This document shows, piece after piece, positions 1 through 9,871 of a DNA stretch of 64,000 nucleotides. Origin of the DNA: Pleionea sp. CnH1-48. Lineage in GTDB: Bacteria; Pseudomonadota; Gammaproteobacteria; Enterobacterales; Kangiellaceae. Both the position numbers and the translations under genes were made by a program. The notes under the pieces were generated by a model. It was not told the DNA's origin. It worked only from the letters and a program-made list of their open reading frames with translations, and did not search any database. The stretch's first letter is position 1. The number at the start of each line of letters is the position of its first letter. Location: the NCBI RefSeq assembly GCF_024124665.1, contig NZ_JAMXSB010000015.1, forward strand, positions 1 through 64,000, read 5' to 3'.

Positions 1-36
1 CTTCAAAAAAGTGGACTATGCCGATTAGAAATTGGA

Positions 37-79
37 AAGCGGCCTTAAATCATTTTATGATTGTTTTTGATGGCCGCTT
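37..79 (-). terminator. Nested hairpin downstream of dxs, possible terminator
   Basis: An 8-bp inverted repeat (AAGCGGCC at 37-44, GGCCGCTT at 72-79) encloses a second one (AATCAT at 48-53, ATGATT at 57-62). On the minus strand it lies about 60 bases past the dxs stop and is followed by a T-rich but interrupted run, so it could end the xseB-ispA-dxs transcript. The long outer loop and weak T-tract keep this tentative. Confidence 0.4.
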
Positions 80-139
80 AGATGAATATATGTGAACTGG
101 CAGATACACAGAATAATTTACAGGGTCGGATAAGCTGGC

Positions 140-2023
140 TTAGTTTGTTGTCCAAGTCCGCAGTGTCTCGGTAATAGCATCTGATGTTAAACCTAAGCGT
201 TTCATCAGATCCGCGTGATCACCATGTTCAACAAAGAGGTCAGGCAAGCCAATATTCTTTACTTTGACTGATAGGCCTTTATCGAGAATATATTCGTTCA
301 CAGCACTTCCTGCCCCGCCACTAATGGCGTTTTCTTCCAACGTTACGATGGCATCGTGAGTGCCTGCAAGCTCAGTGATCAATGCACCATCAATGGGTTT
401 GATAAAACGCATATCAGCAACCGTCGCATCAAGAGTTTCACCCACTTCTTTTGCTGTTTCTAACATTGAGCCAAATGACAAAATTGCGATCTTTTGTCCA
501 CTTCGAATAAGACGCCCTTTACCTATCTCGAGCGCTGTCATGGTTTGCTCTGGTGTCACACCTGTGCCCGCACCACGAGGATAGCGCACGGCAGCGGTAC
601 CTTCGTATTGATAGCCTGTGTAAAGCATTTGACGGCATTCGTTCTCGTCGGCAGCAGCCATAATGACCATGTTAGGAATGCAGCGAAGATAACTTAAATC
701 AAAAGCGCCATTGTGAGTCGCTCCATCACCACCGACCAAACCACCACGGTCAATAGCAAACAAAACATCCAGATCTTGTAAGGCGCAATCATGAATCAAT
801 TGATCATAAGCGCGTTGCAAGAAAGTCGAATAGATTGCAACTACGGGTTTGACGCCTTCGCATGCCAAGCCAGCAGCGAGGGTGACACAGTGTTGTTCGG
901 CAATACCTACGTCGTAATAGCGCTCTGGGTATTGTCGCGAAAATTCAATAAGATCGGAGCCTTCGCGCATGGCAGGGGTGATACCGACAAGACGTTCATC
1001 TTCAGCGGCCATATCACAGAGCCATTGACCAAAAATATTCGAATAGGTCAGCTTTTTCTTACCACCACTGGGCAAGGAATCCTCTTGAGGATTAAAAATA
1101 GGTACGCCATGGTAAGCAATGGGATCTTTTTCGGCGGGTTCGTAGCCTTTCCCTTTCTTGGTAACCACATGCAAAAACTGTGGGCCTTTTAGCTGCTTCA
1201 TATTACTAAGGGTTTGCACCAAAGCTTCAAGGTTATGGCCATCGATAGGACCAATATAGTTAAACCCTAATTCTTCAAACAAAGTGCCTGGCAACATCAT
1301 GCCTTTCATGTGTTCTTCGGCGCGGTGTGCCCATTCAGAAATGGCAGGCATGTTCTTAAGAACTTTTTTGCCACCTTCTTTGATCGACGAATAAAAACGT
1401 CCCGATAAAATTTTGGCGAGATAGTTATTAAGACCACCGACATTTTCAGAAATCGACATGTCGTTGTCATTCAAAATGACCAGCAGATCGGTGTCGGTAT
1501 CGGATGCGTGATTCATCGCTTCAAAGGCCATACCGGCCGTCATAGCTCCGTCGCCAATGACTGCAATTGCTTTGCGATCAATACCTTGTTGTTTCGCACC
1601 GATGGCCATGCCTAAAGCGGCGCTAATGGAGGTGCTGGAGTGACCGACTGCAAAAGTGTCGTACTCGCTTTCGGTACGTACCGGGAACGGATGCAACCCA
1701 TCTGTTTGGCGAATGGTTTCCAGGCGCTCGCGGCGACCTGTTAGTACTTTATGTGGATATGCCTGATGGCCAACATCCCAGACAATACGGTCTTCGGGAG
1801 TATTGTACAAATAATGCAGAGCGATAGTCAGTTCAACGGTTCCGAGGCCCGCTGCAAAGTGTCCTCCACAGCGACTGATGGTATTAATGAGGTAGCGGCG
1901 GAGTTCTTCGGCAAGCAAAGGTAACTGCGTTTCTTCCAACGCCCGTAAATCGGCAGGACTATCGATCATTTTTAAGAGTGGATAATCTGCAATATTGGCA
2001 TTCATTGAACGGTTGAACTCCAT
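140..2023 (-). CDS. dxs: 1-deoxy-D-xylulose-5-phosphate synthase
   Basis: This thiamine-diphosphate enzyme condenses pyruvate with glyceraldehyde 3-phosphate to give DXP, the first step of the MEP isoprenoid pathway and a precursor for thiamine and pyridoxal. The 627 residues match the usual family length. The N-terminal third carries the cofactor signature, with GDGA at 157-160 and the closing ND near residue 186. The active-site His lies in CGGHFAAG near residue 55. The pyrimidine-domain Glu is in GIAEQHC, and a C-terminal transketolase-like domain follows. Start choice is open: Met1 has no clear ribosome site, while Met7 (2005) has GGAG about 12 bases upstream. It is the last gene of xseB-ispA-dxs, an order common in gammaproteobacteria. 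Confidence 0.97.
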   Translation of the reverse strand: MEFNRSMNANIADYPLLKMIDSPADLRALEETQLPLLAEELRRYLINTISRCGGHFAAGLGTVELTIALHYLYNTPEDRIVWDVGHQAYPHKVLTGRRERLETIRQTDGLHPFPVRTESEYDTFAVGHSSTSISAALGMAIGAKQQGIDRKAIAVIGDGAMTAGMAFEAMNHASDTDTDLLVILNDNDMSISENVGGLNNYLAKILSGRFYSSIKEGGKKVLKNMPAISEWAHRAEEHMKGMMLPGTLFEELGFNYIGPIDGHNLEALVQTLSNMKQLKGPQFLHVVTKKGKGYEPAEKDPIAYHGVPIFNPQEDSLPSGGKKKLTYSNIFGQWLCDMAAEDERLVGITPAMREGSDLIEFSRQYPERYYDVGIAEQHCVTLAAGLACEGVKPVVAIYSTFLQRAYDQLIHDCALQDLDVLFAIDRGGLVGGDGATHNGAFDLSYLRCIPNMVIMAAADENECRQMLYTGYQYEGTAAVRYPRGAGTGVTPEQTMTALEIGKGRLIRSGQKIAILSFGSMLETAKEVGETLDATVADMRFIKPIDGALITELAGTHDAIVTLEENAISGGAGSAVNEYILDKGLSVKVKNIGLPDLFVEHGDHADLMKRLGLTSDAITETLRTWTTN

Positions 2024-2076
2024 TGATTTTCTGTTGGCAACGATTTTTGGCTAAATCGTTTATAAATTGCCCAAAA

Positions 2077-2967
2077 TTAACTGTCGCGGTTAATAATGTG
2101 TTGGGCGAAGTATTCTAAGAGCTGCGTATTATAAGGCAAGTTTTCTAAGGCCTCTAACGCTTCTTCAACTTGAAGTTGCGCATGACGCTTGGCACCATCG
2201 AGCCCCAACAGTGCTGGGTATGTTGCTTTGTCGGCTTCTTGGTCTGAACCTTTAGGCTTGCCAAGCTGCTCGGTGTCTCCTTCGATATCCAAAATGTCGT
2301 CTTTAATCTGAAAAGCCAGCCCAATTGCTTTGCTGTAGCGAGACAATGCCTGCTTAATATGGCTGTCATTTTGACCGCTGCACAGATAGCCGAGTTCAAC
2401 CGAGGCCGATATCAGTGCCCCTGTTTTCATGGTGTGCATGGTTTCAAGTTCTGGCAACGACAGTTGCTGGCCTGTTGCAGCCAGGTCAATGGCTTGTCCA
2501 CCACCCATACCCAGTGAGCCACTGGCATGAGCCAGCAGAGCAAGCATTGGAATACGGTTGTTTTCTGCCTGAGCTGAGAATGCGCCATTGATCATCAGAT
2601 CAAAGGCATGGGTTTGCAATGCGTCACCTGCAAGTACCGCAGTGGCTTCATCAAACTGGATATGGCAGGTAGGGCGTCCACGACGTAAGTCATCATCATC
2701 CATGCAAGGCAAGTCATCATGGACTAATGAATAGGCATGAATCAGCTCAACTGCCATGGCGGGGATATCCAGATCGTCGTTATGAGCCGAAAAAATATGG
2801 CCTGTTGCATAAGTAAGCAGTGGACGCAGGCGCTTGCCAGGATTGAGAGCGGCATAGCGCATGGCTTCATGTAGCCTGGTTGGTGTGATGGTCGCAGCAG
2901 GTAAATGGCTTTCTAGACACTGTTCAATACGAGTTCGAAACTCGCTTTTAAAAGACTCAAACGACAT
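2077..2967 (-). CDS. ispA: (2E,6E)-farnesyl diphosphate synthase
   Basis: A short-chain trans-prenyltransferase that adds isopentenyl diphosphate to dimethylallyl and geranyl diphosphate, giving C15 farnesyl diphosphate for quinones and undecaprenyl phosphate. Both aspartate-rich metal sites are present: the first in LVHDDLPCMDDDDLRRG (about residues 82-98), the second in FQIKDDILD. Length (296) is typical of bacterial IspA. The gene follows xseB with a 3-base gap and precedes dxs by about 50 bases, so the three are probably one transcript coupling precursor synthesis and prenyl chain elongation. Long-chain synthases are possible relatives, but the length and the dxs/xseB context favour IspA. 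Confidence 0.96.
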   Translation of the reverse strand: MSFESFKSEFRTRIEQCLESHLPAATITPTRLHEAMRYAALNPGKRLRPLLTYATGHIFSAHNDDLDIPAMAVELIHAYSLVHDDLPCMDDDDLRRGRPTCHIQFDEATAVLAGDALQTHAFDLMINGAFSAQAENNRIPMLALLAHASGSLGMGGGQAIDLAATGQQLSLPELETMHTMKTGALISASVELGYLCSGQNDSHIKQALSRYSKAIGLAFQIKDDILDIEGDTEQLGKPKGSDQEADKATYPALLGLDGAKRHAQLQVEEALEALENLPYNTQLLEYFAQHIINRDS

Positions 2968-2970
2968 GAA

Positions 2971-3204
2971 TTATTCTTCTGTAGGGCTGGCAAAATCGTC
3001 AAGCTGTTGATCATTAGACAGGACTTTGACTCGCTGGCGCGCATTGTCGAGCATTTGCTGGCAATTTTGGGTGAGTTTTACGCCTTCTTCGAAGTGCTTA
3101 AGCGCTTCGTCCAGTGACAACTTACCTTGCTCCATTGTCTCCACTATATTTTCCAGCCGTGACAGTCGCGTTTCGAAACTATCCTGGGTTGGTTCTTTAG
3201 TCAT
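2971..3204 (-). CDS. xseB: Exodeoxyribonuclease VII small subunit
   Basis: The small helical subunit of exonuclease VII, which with XseA degrades single-stranded DNA from both ends into acid-soluble oligonucleotides. The 77-residue protein shows the conserved pattern FETRLSRLENIVETMEQG followed by LSLDEALKHFEEGVKL, a helical hairpin characteristic of XseB, and an acidic C-terminus. Its position upstream of ispA and dxs is a classic gammaproteobacterial arrangement. It is the first gene of the operon, so the promoter should lie in the intergenic region above 3204. Confidence 0.96.
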   Translation of the reverse strand: MTKEPTQDSFETRLSRLENIVETMEQGKLSLDEALKHFEEGVKLTQNCQQMLDNARQRVKVLSNDQQLDDFASPTEE

Positions 3205-3651
3205 TCAGTTATTTCCTGCTTCAAAGTTATCTCGTTTAAAACGAGGGGGCCTATTGTCGCTCAAAATGGCGCGGAAGAAAACCGAATCTCGAGTGGGGAT
3301 TTTGGGCGATGAAAAAGAGTTAACTAACTATAATTTCAACAAAAGGTCAATAATCGGTGTTCAGCAGTAGTGTTTGGTGTCGCTGGAATACGTCAGAATT
3401 TCGATTATTTTCAGCAAGATACTGGAAACTGTCTTAAAACTGACTAATCTTTTCATTAAAAGCACTGCAAAGAAACAGCTGGGCTTTTTGGGGTTTGCTT
3501 TACGAACTGAATGGTTTCTAACTGGCGCACGTGGTGTTGCACCAACTCTCCCTAGACAGGCAACCCCGAGTGCTTGGTAGTCAAGTGTATGCGTGCCTTG
3601 CTGTTCTTGGATTCAAATAAGACAAAGAAGATGAAAGAGGCTATTTAACAG
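3205..3651. other. Intergenic region between xseB and pomA
   Basis: About 450 bases between divergent genes. The short open frames here have no recognisable protein content. It must hold the promoters of the xseB and pomA operons, but I see no convincing sigma-28 or sigma-54 site; a TGGC...TTGC pair near 3522-3538 has the wrong spacing for sigma-54. A five-codon frame (ATG at 3631, stop at 3646) ends just before the GTG of pomA. Confidence 0.5.
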
Positions 3652-4413
3652 GTGGATATAGCAACTCTGGTAGGTTTGGTTGGCGCGGCCGGGATTGTCG
3701 CTATGGCAATGGTTCTGGCCGGCGGATTTGCTCAGTTTATTGATGTAGGCTCCATACTTATTGTGGTGGTTGGCAGCCATTTTGTGGTGATGGGGCAGTT
3801 TCCTATGGGGAACTTTGTCGGCGCTGCAAAAGCTGGGCTAAAAACACTCACTTTTAAATCGCCTAACTGTGATGAAATTATCGCCAAGGTGGTTGAGTTA
3901 GCCGACTTGGCTCGCAAAGGAGGATTACTATCTCTCGAAGGCGCAGAAATAGAAGATCCTTTTTTGAAGAAAGGAGTCGGCCTGCTTGTCGATGGGCATG
4001 ATGGCGAAGTGGTTAAAGCGATCCTCAGTAAAGATGTGCAAATGGCATCAAAACGTCATGAGCAAGGAAAAGATATTTTTAAAGCCCTGGGCGATGTGTC
4101 TCCTGCGATGGGGATGATCGGTACTCTGGTTGGATTGGTAGCCATGTTAGGTAATATGGATGACCCCAAGTCTATTGGCCCTTCTATGGCGGTTGCGTTA
4201 TTAACCACGCTCTATGGTGCGATGATTGCCAACATGATGGCCATTCCCATTGCAGAGAAATTGGGCAAACGTGATGAAGAAGAAAAAGTTGCCAAAACTT
4301 TGATGATTGACGGTTTGCTTGGTATTCAGGCGGGGCAAAATCCACGCGTTATCGAGCAGGTTTTACATGGTTATCTGGCTGAATCCAAACGTCCTTCTGG
4401 CGATGATGGATAA
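3652..4413 (+). CDS. pomA: Flagellar motor stator protein PomA (MotA family)
   Basis: Inner-membrane stator subunit that with PomB forms the ion channel driving flagellar rotation. The 253 residues have four predicted membrane segments (about 4-24, 33-50, 150-168, 180-200). The start MDIATLVGLVG and the block DVSPAMGMIGTLVGL, with Pro151 and Pro172, closely resemble sodium-driven Vibrio PomA rather than proton-driven E. coli MotA, which is longer. The start is GTG, with AAAGAGG about 12 bases upstream. pomB follows after six bases. Sodium coupling is inferred from family resemblance. No other flagellar or chemotaxis gene is in the window, which is usual for isolated stator operons. Confidence 0.95.
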   Translation: MDIATLVGLVGAAGIVAMAMVLAGGFAQFIDVGSILIVVVGSHFVVMGQFPMGNFVGAAKAGLKTLTFKSPNCDEIIAKVVELADLARKGGLLSLEGAEIEDPFLKKGVGLLVDGHDGEVVKAILSKDVQMASKRHEQGKDIFKALGDVSPAMGMIGTLVGLVAMLGNMDDPKSIGPSMAVALLTTLYGAMIANMMAIPIAEKLGKRDEEEKVAKTLMIDGLLGIQAGQNPRVIEQVLHGYLAESKRPSGDDG

Positions 4414-4419
4414 TCGCTC

Positions 4420-5349
4420 ATGAGTGACGAAGAAGAGTGTAATTGCCCTCCCGAAGGACTCCCCGCTTATATGGGGACCTTTGCCGATCTTATGTCTCTG
4501 TTGATGTGTTTCTTTGTATTGTTGCTAGCGTTTTCTGAAATGGACGTACTTAAGTTTAAGCAGATCGCTGGCTCAATGAAATATGCCTTTGGTGTTCAAA
4601 ACAAAGTGGAAGTTAAAGACATTCCCAAAGGTACTAGTGTGATCGCACAAGAGTTCTCTCCAGGCAAACCCACCCCTACGATGATCGAATCCATCATGCA
4701 ACATACGGTAGAGATCACCAAAGAAACACTGGATTTTGATGAAGCCACTGAAGAAGAGCCGGATCAAGGTGAAGGCTCAGAAACCAATACCGGCATGGGC
4801 GAAAGTTCTGACGTGGGAGAAGGTGAGCAAGCTGCTATCGAAGAAGCCGAAGAGCTAGCAAAAGATATAGCGAAAAAAATGTCGCAAGAGTTGGCTTCGG
4901 GTCAAGTTGAGTTGTTGACCAATGGTAAGCTGGTTGTTATTCGGATCCGCGAAAATGGTTCTTTTGGTTCTGGCTCGGCACGGATTAAACGAACCTTTTT
5001 GCCAGTAATTAATAAGATAAAAAATATTTTGCTCGAAACCGATGGTGAGGTGCGAGTTGCTGGACACACTGACAATATTCCTATCGATACTGATCGTTTT
5101 CGATCGAACTGGGAATTGTCTGGTGGACGTGCTGGTTCTGTGGTTCGTGAACTGTTGCGTTCTGGAGAGCTGGAGCGAGATCGTTTTGTTATTACGGGCT
5201 ATGCTGATACCAAACCGTTAGCTGATAATGCATCGGCAGACGGGCGAGCAAAAAACAGACGAGTAGAAATTGTCATTGTTCAAGGTGATCCGCCACCGAG
5301 CCAAGTACTGGATGTAGATAAAGAAGAAACAACAGAAGAAGAAAATTAA
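4420..5349 (+). CDS. pomB: Flagellar motor stator protein PomB (MotB family, OmpA-like)
   Basis: Partner of PomA: one transmembrane helix carries the ion-binding aspartate and a periplasmic OmpA-like domain anchors the stator to peptidoglycan. The N-terminus (CNCPPEGLPAYMGTFADLM) is very PomB-like, with the expected Asp23 at the start of the single membrane segment (about 22-40). A linker rich in Glu and Gly (about 105-150) follows. The OmpA/MotB domain (about 180-290) contains GHTDNIPI, NWELSGGRA and NRRVEIV. At 309 residues it matches PomB. Its stop overlaps the stop of the convergent gene by three bases, within TTAA. Confidence 0.95.
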   Translation: MSDEEECNCPPEGLPAYMGTFADLMSLLMCFFVLLLAFSEMDVLKFKQIAGSMKYAFGVQNKVEVKDIPKGTSVIAQEFSPGKPTPTMIESIMQHTVEITKETLDFDEATEEEPDQGEGSETNTGMGESSDVGEGEQAAIEEAEELAKDIAKKMSQELASGQVELLTNGKLVVIRIRENGSFGSGSARIKRTFLPVINKIKNILLETDGEVRVAGHTDNIPIDTDRFRSNWELSGGRAGSVVRELLRSGELERDRFVITGYADTKPLADNASADGRAKNRRVEIVIVQGDPPPSQVLDVDKEETTEEEN

Positions 5350-5609
5350 GCTTCGCCGGGATGATTTAGATGGTTACTTTGGAGCCAGGCCTTCACTGCG
5401 ACCAGGTCAAATTCCCACTCATTGCCATGGTTGCCTGTTTTTAACACGGGCATACCGGACTTTAACCAAACCTCCAATTGAGCCCGGTTAATGTCGAGCA
5501 CCGAGATAAGGTGGTTTTTGCCTATAATTTTGTCCTGCCAGTTCGACTTTTCAGTGGTTGGACGATGGCTTCTGCGTTTTGCCTGACGTAAGTAGTTTGA
5601 GGTTTTCAT
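5346..5609 (-). CDS. Small wHTH DNA-binding protein, Nu1/terminase-small-subunit-like
   Basis: An 87-residue basic protein. Its core (about residues 30-77: KNHLISVLDINRAQLEVWL, then SGMPVL, then GNEWEFDLVAVKAWL) has the layout of the excisionase/Nu1 winged helix, in which a helix-turn-helix is followed by GMPV and a wing ending in a W-x-F-D strand. Such domains bind DNA in phage packaging proteins and in chromosomal homologues of unknown role. The N-terminus is rich in Lys/Arg and probably disordered. There is no phage context, so a phage packaging role is unlikely. The gene is convergent with pomB and shares its last bases; its partner or target is unknown. Confidence 0.7.
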   Translation of the reverse strand: MKTSNYLRQAKRRSHRPTTEKSNWQDKIIGKNHLISVLDINRAQLEVWLKSGMPVLKTGNHGNEWEFDLVAVKAWLQSNHLNHPGEA

Positions 5610-5864
5610 AATGTAACTTCGCTTGTTTATTAATAGATCAATAGCTCAAAAAACAAACCAGATCCAGTGACCCAATGGGGATTTTGAGGCATTGGTCAGC
5701 AAAAAAGTTTGTAGTTTGTTACATAAATATGCAGGATAAAATAAAGTGTTTTGTGAGAAGATAGCGCTACCTTATTCTTTCTAAAAGAGTTTGTTTCTGT
5801 CAGTAGTTACAAACATAGATGGCAGCCCTTTGAGGCTGAAAATAAAACCATAAAGAACAGAAAA

Positions 5865-6710
5865 ATGACCACAACCGACGACCAAACAGCGCCAGGCATC
5901 ATCAAGATTGAGCAGCTCACCACGCATTATGGTGAGCGTCAGATTCTCGATGAGTTAAATCTTGAAGTGAACCGAGGAGAAGTGTTGGTCATTATGGGAG
6001 GTAGTGGTTCTGGTAAAAGCACGTTGCTCAGAACCATGCTGGGGCTCAACAAAGCGACGTCAGGTTCTGTGGATATCATGGGGATTGACGTGGTGAATGC
6101 CAATCGTAAGCAGCTTTACCAGTTACGTCGAAACATTGGGGTGGCTTTTCAGGGCGGGGCATTATTTGGTTCCATGTCACTGATTGAGAATGTCCAGCTG
6201 CCGCTTCGAGAGCACACCAATCTGGATGAAAATACCATTCGCATTATGAGTCGCCTGAAGCTGGATATGATGAATTTATCCGGTTTTGATGACTTGATGC
6301 CATCTGAGCTATCTGGTGGCATGATTAAGCGTGCCGCGCTAGCCAGAGCGGTTGTGATGGACCCAAAGTTATTGTTCTTTGATGAGCCTTCTGCTGGGCT
6401 CGATCCCGTTGTTGCAGCAGAGCTAGACGAGTATATTCTGGAGTTGAAACAAGCAATGGATATGACCATTGTTGTTGTGACTCACGAGTTAGAAAGTGCG
6501 TTTCGTATTGCAGACCGTATTACCATTCTCGACAAAGGCAAAATGGTGATCACGGGAACCGTTGATGAAGTGAAACAAAGCCAGGATCAACACGTGCAGA
6601 ATCTGCTCAACCGTCGTGCCGCTCGCGATCCGATTTCTCCTGACGAATATTTGGACCTATTGACCCGAACCAAAGCCAGTCGACCAATTCCGGGACGTAT
6701 CCATGATTAA
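5865..6710 (+). CDS. MlaF-like ABC transporter ATP-binding protein (MCE lipid transport)
   Basis: Cytoplasmic ATPase of an MCE-type lipid ABC transporter. It has Walker A GGSGSGKST (about 46-54), a Q-loop in AFQGGALFGSM, signature LSGGM, Walker B LLFFDEP and the D-loop SAGLDP, with the switch His in VVTHELES. GGALF and PLREHT are typical of MlaF/Ttg2A. Family members power phospholipid movement between inner and outer membranes. The next gene, the permease, starts eight bases before this one ends, indicating translational coupling. The C-terminal 40 residues form an extension rich in basic residues. The exact substrate cannot be read from sequence. Confidence 0.9.
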   Translation: MTTTDDQTAPGIIKIEQLTTHYGERQILDELNLEVNRGEVLVIMGGSGSGKSTLLRTMLGLNKATSGSVDIMGIDVVNANRKQLYQLRRNIGVAFQGGALFGSMSLIENVQLPLREHTNLDENTIRIMSRLKLDMMNLSGFDDLMPSELSGGMIKRAALARAVVMDPKLLFFDEPSAGLDPVVAAELDEYILELKQAMDMTIVVVTHELESAFRIADRITILDKGKMVITGTVDEVKQSQDQHVQNLLNRRAARDPISPDEYLDLLTRTKASRPIPGRIHD

Positions 6711-7491
6711 TATGATTAGCCGATTAGGGCAGAGTGTTATTTATAACTGCGAGCAGGCGGGTTATCTGACGTTGTTCCTATTGCGTGCCCTTGGTCGAAT
6801 GTTTAGCTGGCCTATCAAGCTTGGGCCGATTATCAAGCAACTGCATTTTATTGGTGCTAAATCGACCTTTGTGATTGTAACCGCCAGTTTAACCATAGGT
6901 TTGGTCTTGGGGCTGCAACTTTATTATGAGCTGAACAAGTTTGGCGCCGTTGATCGCTTAGGCACCGTGGTTGCGCTCAGTATGATTCGCGAGATGGGGC
7001 CTGTTGTGACCGCTCTGATGGTGATTGGTCGGGCAGGTTCTGCAATGTGCGCCGAGGTAGGCATTATGCGTACCGACGAACAACTGGACGCCTTGGAATG
7101 TATGGCCATTGATCCTTATCGTTTTTTAATGGTCCCTAAATTTTGGGCAACCATCATTTCGTTACCTTTGTTGGTAGCTATCAGCGATGTGGTTGGCATT
7201 CTGGGCGGGTATGTTGCGGGCGTCTGGATTTTTGATGTGCCTTCAGGTGCCTATTTTTATGGCATGTATTCGTCCGTTGATTGGGTCGATATTAATATGG
7301 GGCTGGTGAAGTCTTTTGTTTTTGGTTTGATCATCGTGTGGATATCAACGGGCAAAGGTTTCTTGCTTCATCTGGATCGCGAGGGCTCTTATGGGGCTGA
7401 AGGCGTAAGTCGTATTACCACTCAGGCGGTAGTACTGGCATCGATTTCTGTATTGGTGGCAGATTATTTAATCTCTGCCTTTATGATTTAA
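6703..7491 (+). CDS. MlaE-like ABC transporter permease
   Basis: Integral membrane permease of the MlaE/TRIC family, the dimeric core of MCE lipid transporters. At 262 residues it has the family length and five to six membrane segments. The diagnostic middle block is present: IREMGPVVTALMVIGRAGSAM, then EVGIMRTDEQLDALECMAIDP, the cytoplasmic coupling helix region that contacts the ATPase. An amphipathic N-terminal helix precedes the first membrane segment. The gene overlaps the ATPase gene by eight bases and is followed 25 bases later by the MCE substrate-binding gene. Phospholipid transport is inferred from the family. Confidence 0.92.
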   Translation: MINMISRLGQSVIYNCEQAGYLTLFLLRALGRMFSWPIKLGPIIKQLHFIGAKSTFVIVTASLTIGLVLGLQLYYELNKFGAVDRLGTVVALSMIREMGPVVTALMVIGRAGSAMCAEVGIMRTDEQLDALECMAIDPYRFLMVPKFWATIISLPLLVAISDVVGILGGYVAGVWIFDVPSGAYFYGMYSSVDWVDINMGLVKSFVFGLIIVWISTGKGFLLHLDREGSYGAEGVSRITTQAVVLASISVLVADYLISAFMI

Positions 7492-7516
7492 CTATTTTTT
7501 AAGTTGGAAATGATTC

Positions 7517-7975
7517 ATGAGACAACTCAAAGTTGAATTCTACGTGGGACTATTTGTTATCGCGGGAATTGCTGCCTTAGCTTATATGGCTGTTAAGATG
7601 GGCGATTTGAACCTGTTTGAACAGGATAATTCCTATCAGGTCGTTGGACGATTCACCTCTGTTTCGGGCCTTAAAGATGGCGCATCGGTTGAACTGTCTG
7701 GCGTTAAGCTGGGTAAAGTGACGTCGATTATTTATGATACTGAACGGCAAGAAGCTGTGGTTACCATGCAAGTTCCAAACACAGTAAAGTTATCAACGGA
7801 TTCGATTGCATCCGTTAGAACCTCCGGAATTATTGGTGATAAATACATCAAAGTGACGCCTGGAGGCGAAGAAGATTTTATGCAAGAAGGCGACGAATTT
7901 GAGCAAACAGAGTCGGCTCTGGATATTGAAGAATTGATCAGTAAATTTGTTTTTAGTACAGGGGATGATAAATAA
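7517..7975 (+). CDS. MlaD-like MCE-domain substrate-binding protein
   Basis: A single-pass inner-membrane protein with a periplasmic MCE domain; family members form hexameric rings that bind lipids. Residues 1-27 hold the membrane anchor (VEFYVGLFVIAGIAALAYMAV). The MCE fold (about 39-120) contains VSGLKDGASVELSGVKLGKV and SIASVRTSGIIGDKYIKV. The 152-residue length and the tail SALDIEELISKFVF resemble MlaD. Unlike the E. coli mlaFEDCB operon, no mlaC-type periplasmic carrier or mlaB STAS gene follows; the next gene, about 200 bases on, is glnS. The missing partners may lie elsewhere or may not be needed. Confidence 0.92.
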   Translation: MRQLKVEFYVGLFVIAGIAALAYMAVKMGDLNLFEQDNSYQVVGRFTSVSGLKDGASVELSGVKLGKVTSIIYDTERQEAVVTMQVPNTVKLSTDSIASVRTSGIIGDKYIKVTPGGEEDFMQEGDEFEQTESALDIEELISKFVFSTGDDK

Positions 7976-8172
7976 TCTGAGTTTAGGATCAGGGTATTAA
8001 AGACCGAAAATTACCCATTCTCAGCTTTTTGAGTTCGCCTGAGGAGCTCTGTGCTTTTGAGCATGATGCATCCTACTAGAAACCTTTGTTTTTTGCGTAT
8101 TCGCGCTAACCTATTCGGGCGTTCTGGTGTACACTAACAGGTTTGATGCCAATCACAGCTTGGAAGTCGTAG

Positions 8173-9852
8173 ATGACAACAGAAACCGCAGAAAAACCTA
8201 AACATTTTATCCGTCAGATTATCGATGAAGACCTGAAAACAGGAAAACACGCATCGATCGCTACTCGGTTCCCGCCTGAGCCTAACGGCTTTTTGCATGT
8301 GGGACACGCAAAATCCATTTGTTTGAATTTTGGTCTGGCTGGTGAATACCAAGGAAGCTGTAATCTACGTTTTGACGATACGAATCCTGCCAAAGAAGAG
8401 CAAGCTTATGCTGACGCTATTGAGGCGGATGTACGCTGGTTGGGCTTTGAGTGGAATGGTGAAGTGCGTCATGCTTCAGACTATTTTGAACAGCTTTATA
8501 CTTATGCGATTGAGTTGATCGAAAAAGGTTTGGCTTATGTGGACGATTTACCCGCTGATAAAATGCGCGAGTATCGTGGCACTCTGACTGAGCCTGGCAA
8601 AAATAGCCCGTCGAGAGAGCGCAGCGTTGAAGATAATCTGGATTTGTTCAAGCGTATGCGTGCCGGAGAATTCGATGATGGTGCCTATATTTTGCGTGCC
8701 AAAATTGATATGACTTCGCCAAATATGAACATGCGGGATCCAGTGCTTTATCGTATTAAACGTCAGCACCACCACCGCACAGGTGATGATTGGTGTATTT
8801 ATCCTACATACGATTACACTCACTGTATTTCGGATGCGATTGAAGGCATTACACATTCGTTATGTACGCTGGAGTTTGAAGATCATCGTCCGCTTTATGA
8901 TTGGGTCGTTGCTAATATTTCAATCGAAACTCGCCCCCAGCAGATCGAATTTTCGCGCTTAAATCTAGAGCACACGGTGACCAGTAAGCGAAAATTGAAT
9001 CAACTTGTCACAGACAATCATGTGTCCGGTTGGGATGATCCTCGTATGCCTACGATTTCGGCAATGCGCCGACGAGGTTACACACCAGCATCTATTCGAG
9101 AGTTCTGTGAGCGCGTTGGGATCACAAAGAAAAATCACACGATTGAGATGAGCTCGCTAGAAAGTTGCGTACGCGATGATCTTGATAAGAGCGCTGCTCG
9201 TGTGATGGCCGTTCTTAAGCCGCTTAAGATTGTTATTACTAACTATCCTGAAGATAAAGTTGAAGAGCTGTCTGCGCCGAATCATCCGCAGAAACCTGAG
9301 ATGGGCGAACGTACTTTATTCTTTACTCGTGAAGCTTATATTGACCAGGAAGATTTTCGTGAGTCAGCCAACAAACACTTTAAGCGTTTAGTGTTAGGTA
9401 AAGAAGTTCGTCTTCGTAATGCTTATGTCATTCGTTGTGATGAAGTTATTAAAGATGAAGACGAGAACATTGTAGAACTGCGCTGTAGCTATGATCCCGA
9501 GACCTTAGGCAAAAATCCTGAAGACCGAAAGGTAAAAGGGGTAATTCACTGGGTGTCTGCTTCTCATTCATTGCCTGCCGAAGTGCGCCTGTATGACCGC
9601 TTGTTTAATGTTGAGAATCCGGGGGCTGAAGACGATTTAGTGTCAACGCTGAACCCTGAGTCTTTAAATGTACTCACTGAGGCACGCATTGAGATGAGTG
9701 TGAAAGAGGTCGCGCCTGAGACACGCTTCCAGTTTGAGCGAGAAGGCTATTTTTGTTCTGATCGTATTGATTGTGTCGATGGCAAGCTGGTCTTTAACCG
9801 AACCGTTACCTTGCGAGATAGTTGGGCCAAGGTAGAGAAAAAGGGCGGTTAA
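8173..9852 (+). CDS. glnS: Glutaminyl-tRNA synthetase
   Basis: Class I aminoacyl-tRNA synthetase charging tRNA-Gln with glutamine. The class I HIGH motif appears as HVGH (residues 42-45) after [10 protein letters not shown], and KMSKS appears as VTSKRKL. The catalytic domain is followed by two beta-barrel anticodon-binding domains (about 340-555). Length (559) matches bacterial GlnRS, and the sequence [17 protein letters not shown] distinguishes it from GluRS. GGAAG precedes the ATG by about nine bases. A strong intrinsic terminator follows, so this gene is probably transcribed on its own or from the MCE operon. Confidence 0.98.
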   Translation: MTTETAEKPKHFIRQIIDEDLKTGKHASIATRFPPEPNGFLHVGHAKSICLNFGLAGEYQGSCNLRFDDTNPAKEEQAYADAIEADVRWLGFEWNGEVRHASDYFEQLYTYAIELIEKGLAYVDDLPADKMREYRGTLTEPGKNSPSRERSVEDNLDLFKRMRAGEFDDGAYILRAKIDMTSPNMNMRDPVLYRIKRQHHHRTGDDWCIYPTYDYTHCISDAIEGITHSLCTLEFEDHRPLYDWVVANISIETRPQQIEFSRLNLEHTVTSKRKLNQLVTDNHVSGWDDPRMPTISAMRRRGYTPASIREFCERVGITKKNHTIEMSSLESCVRDDLDKSAARVMAVLKPLKIVITNYPEDKVEELSAPNHPQKPEMGERTLFFTREAYIDQEDFRESANKHFKRLVLGKEVRLRNAYVIRCDEVIKDEDENIVELRCSYDPETLGKNPEDRKVKGVIHWVSASHSLPAEVRLYDRLFNVENPGAEDDLVSTLNPESLNVLTEARIEMSVKEVAPETRFQFEREGYFCSDRIDCVDGKLVFNRTVTLRDSWAKVEKKGG

Positions 9853-9871
9853 CGTCTTTGTTAGTGAGTTC

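Noticed and set aside
3522-3538. TGGC...TTGC pair as a sigma-54 promoter for pomAB
   Set aside because: The GG-to-GC spacing is 13 bases rather than 10.
5346-5609. Prophage remnant around the Nu1-like gene
   Set aside because: No other phage gene, integrase or att site is nearby; flanks are housekeeping genes.
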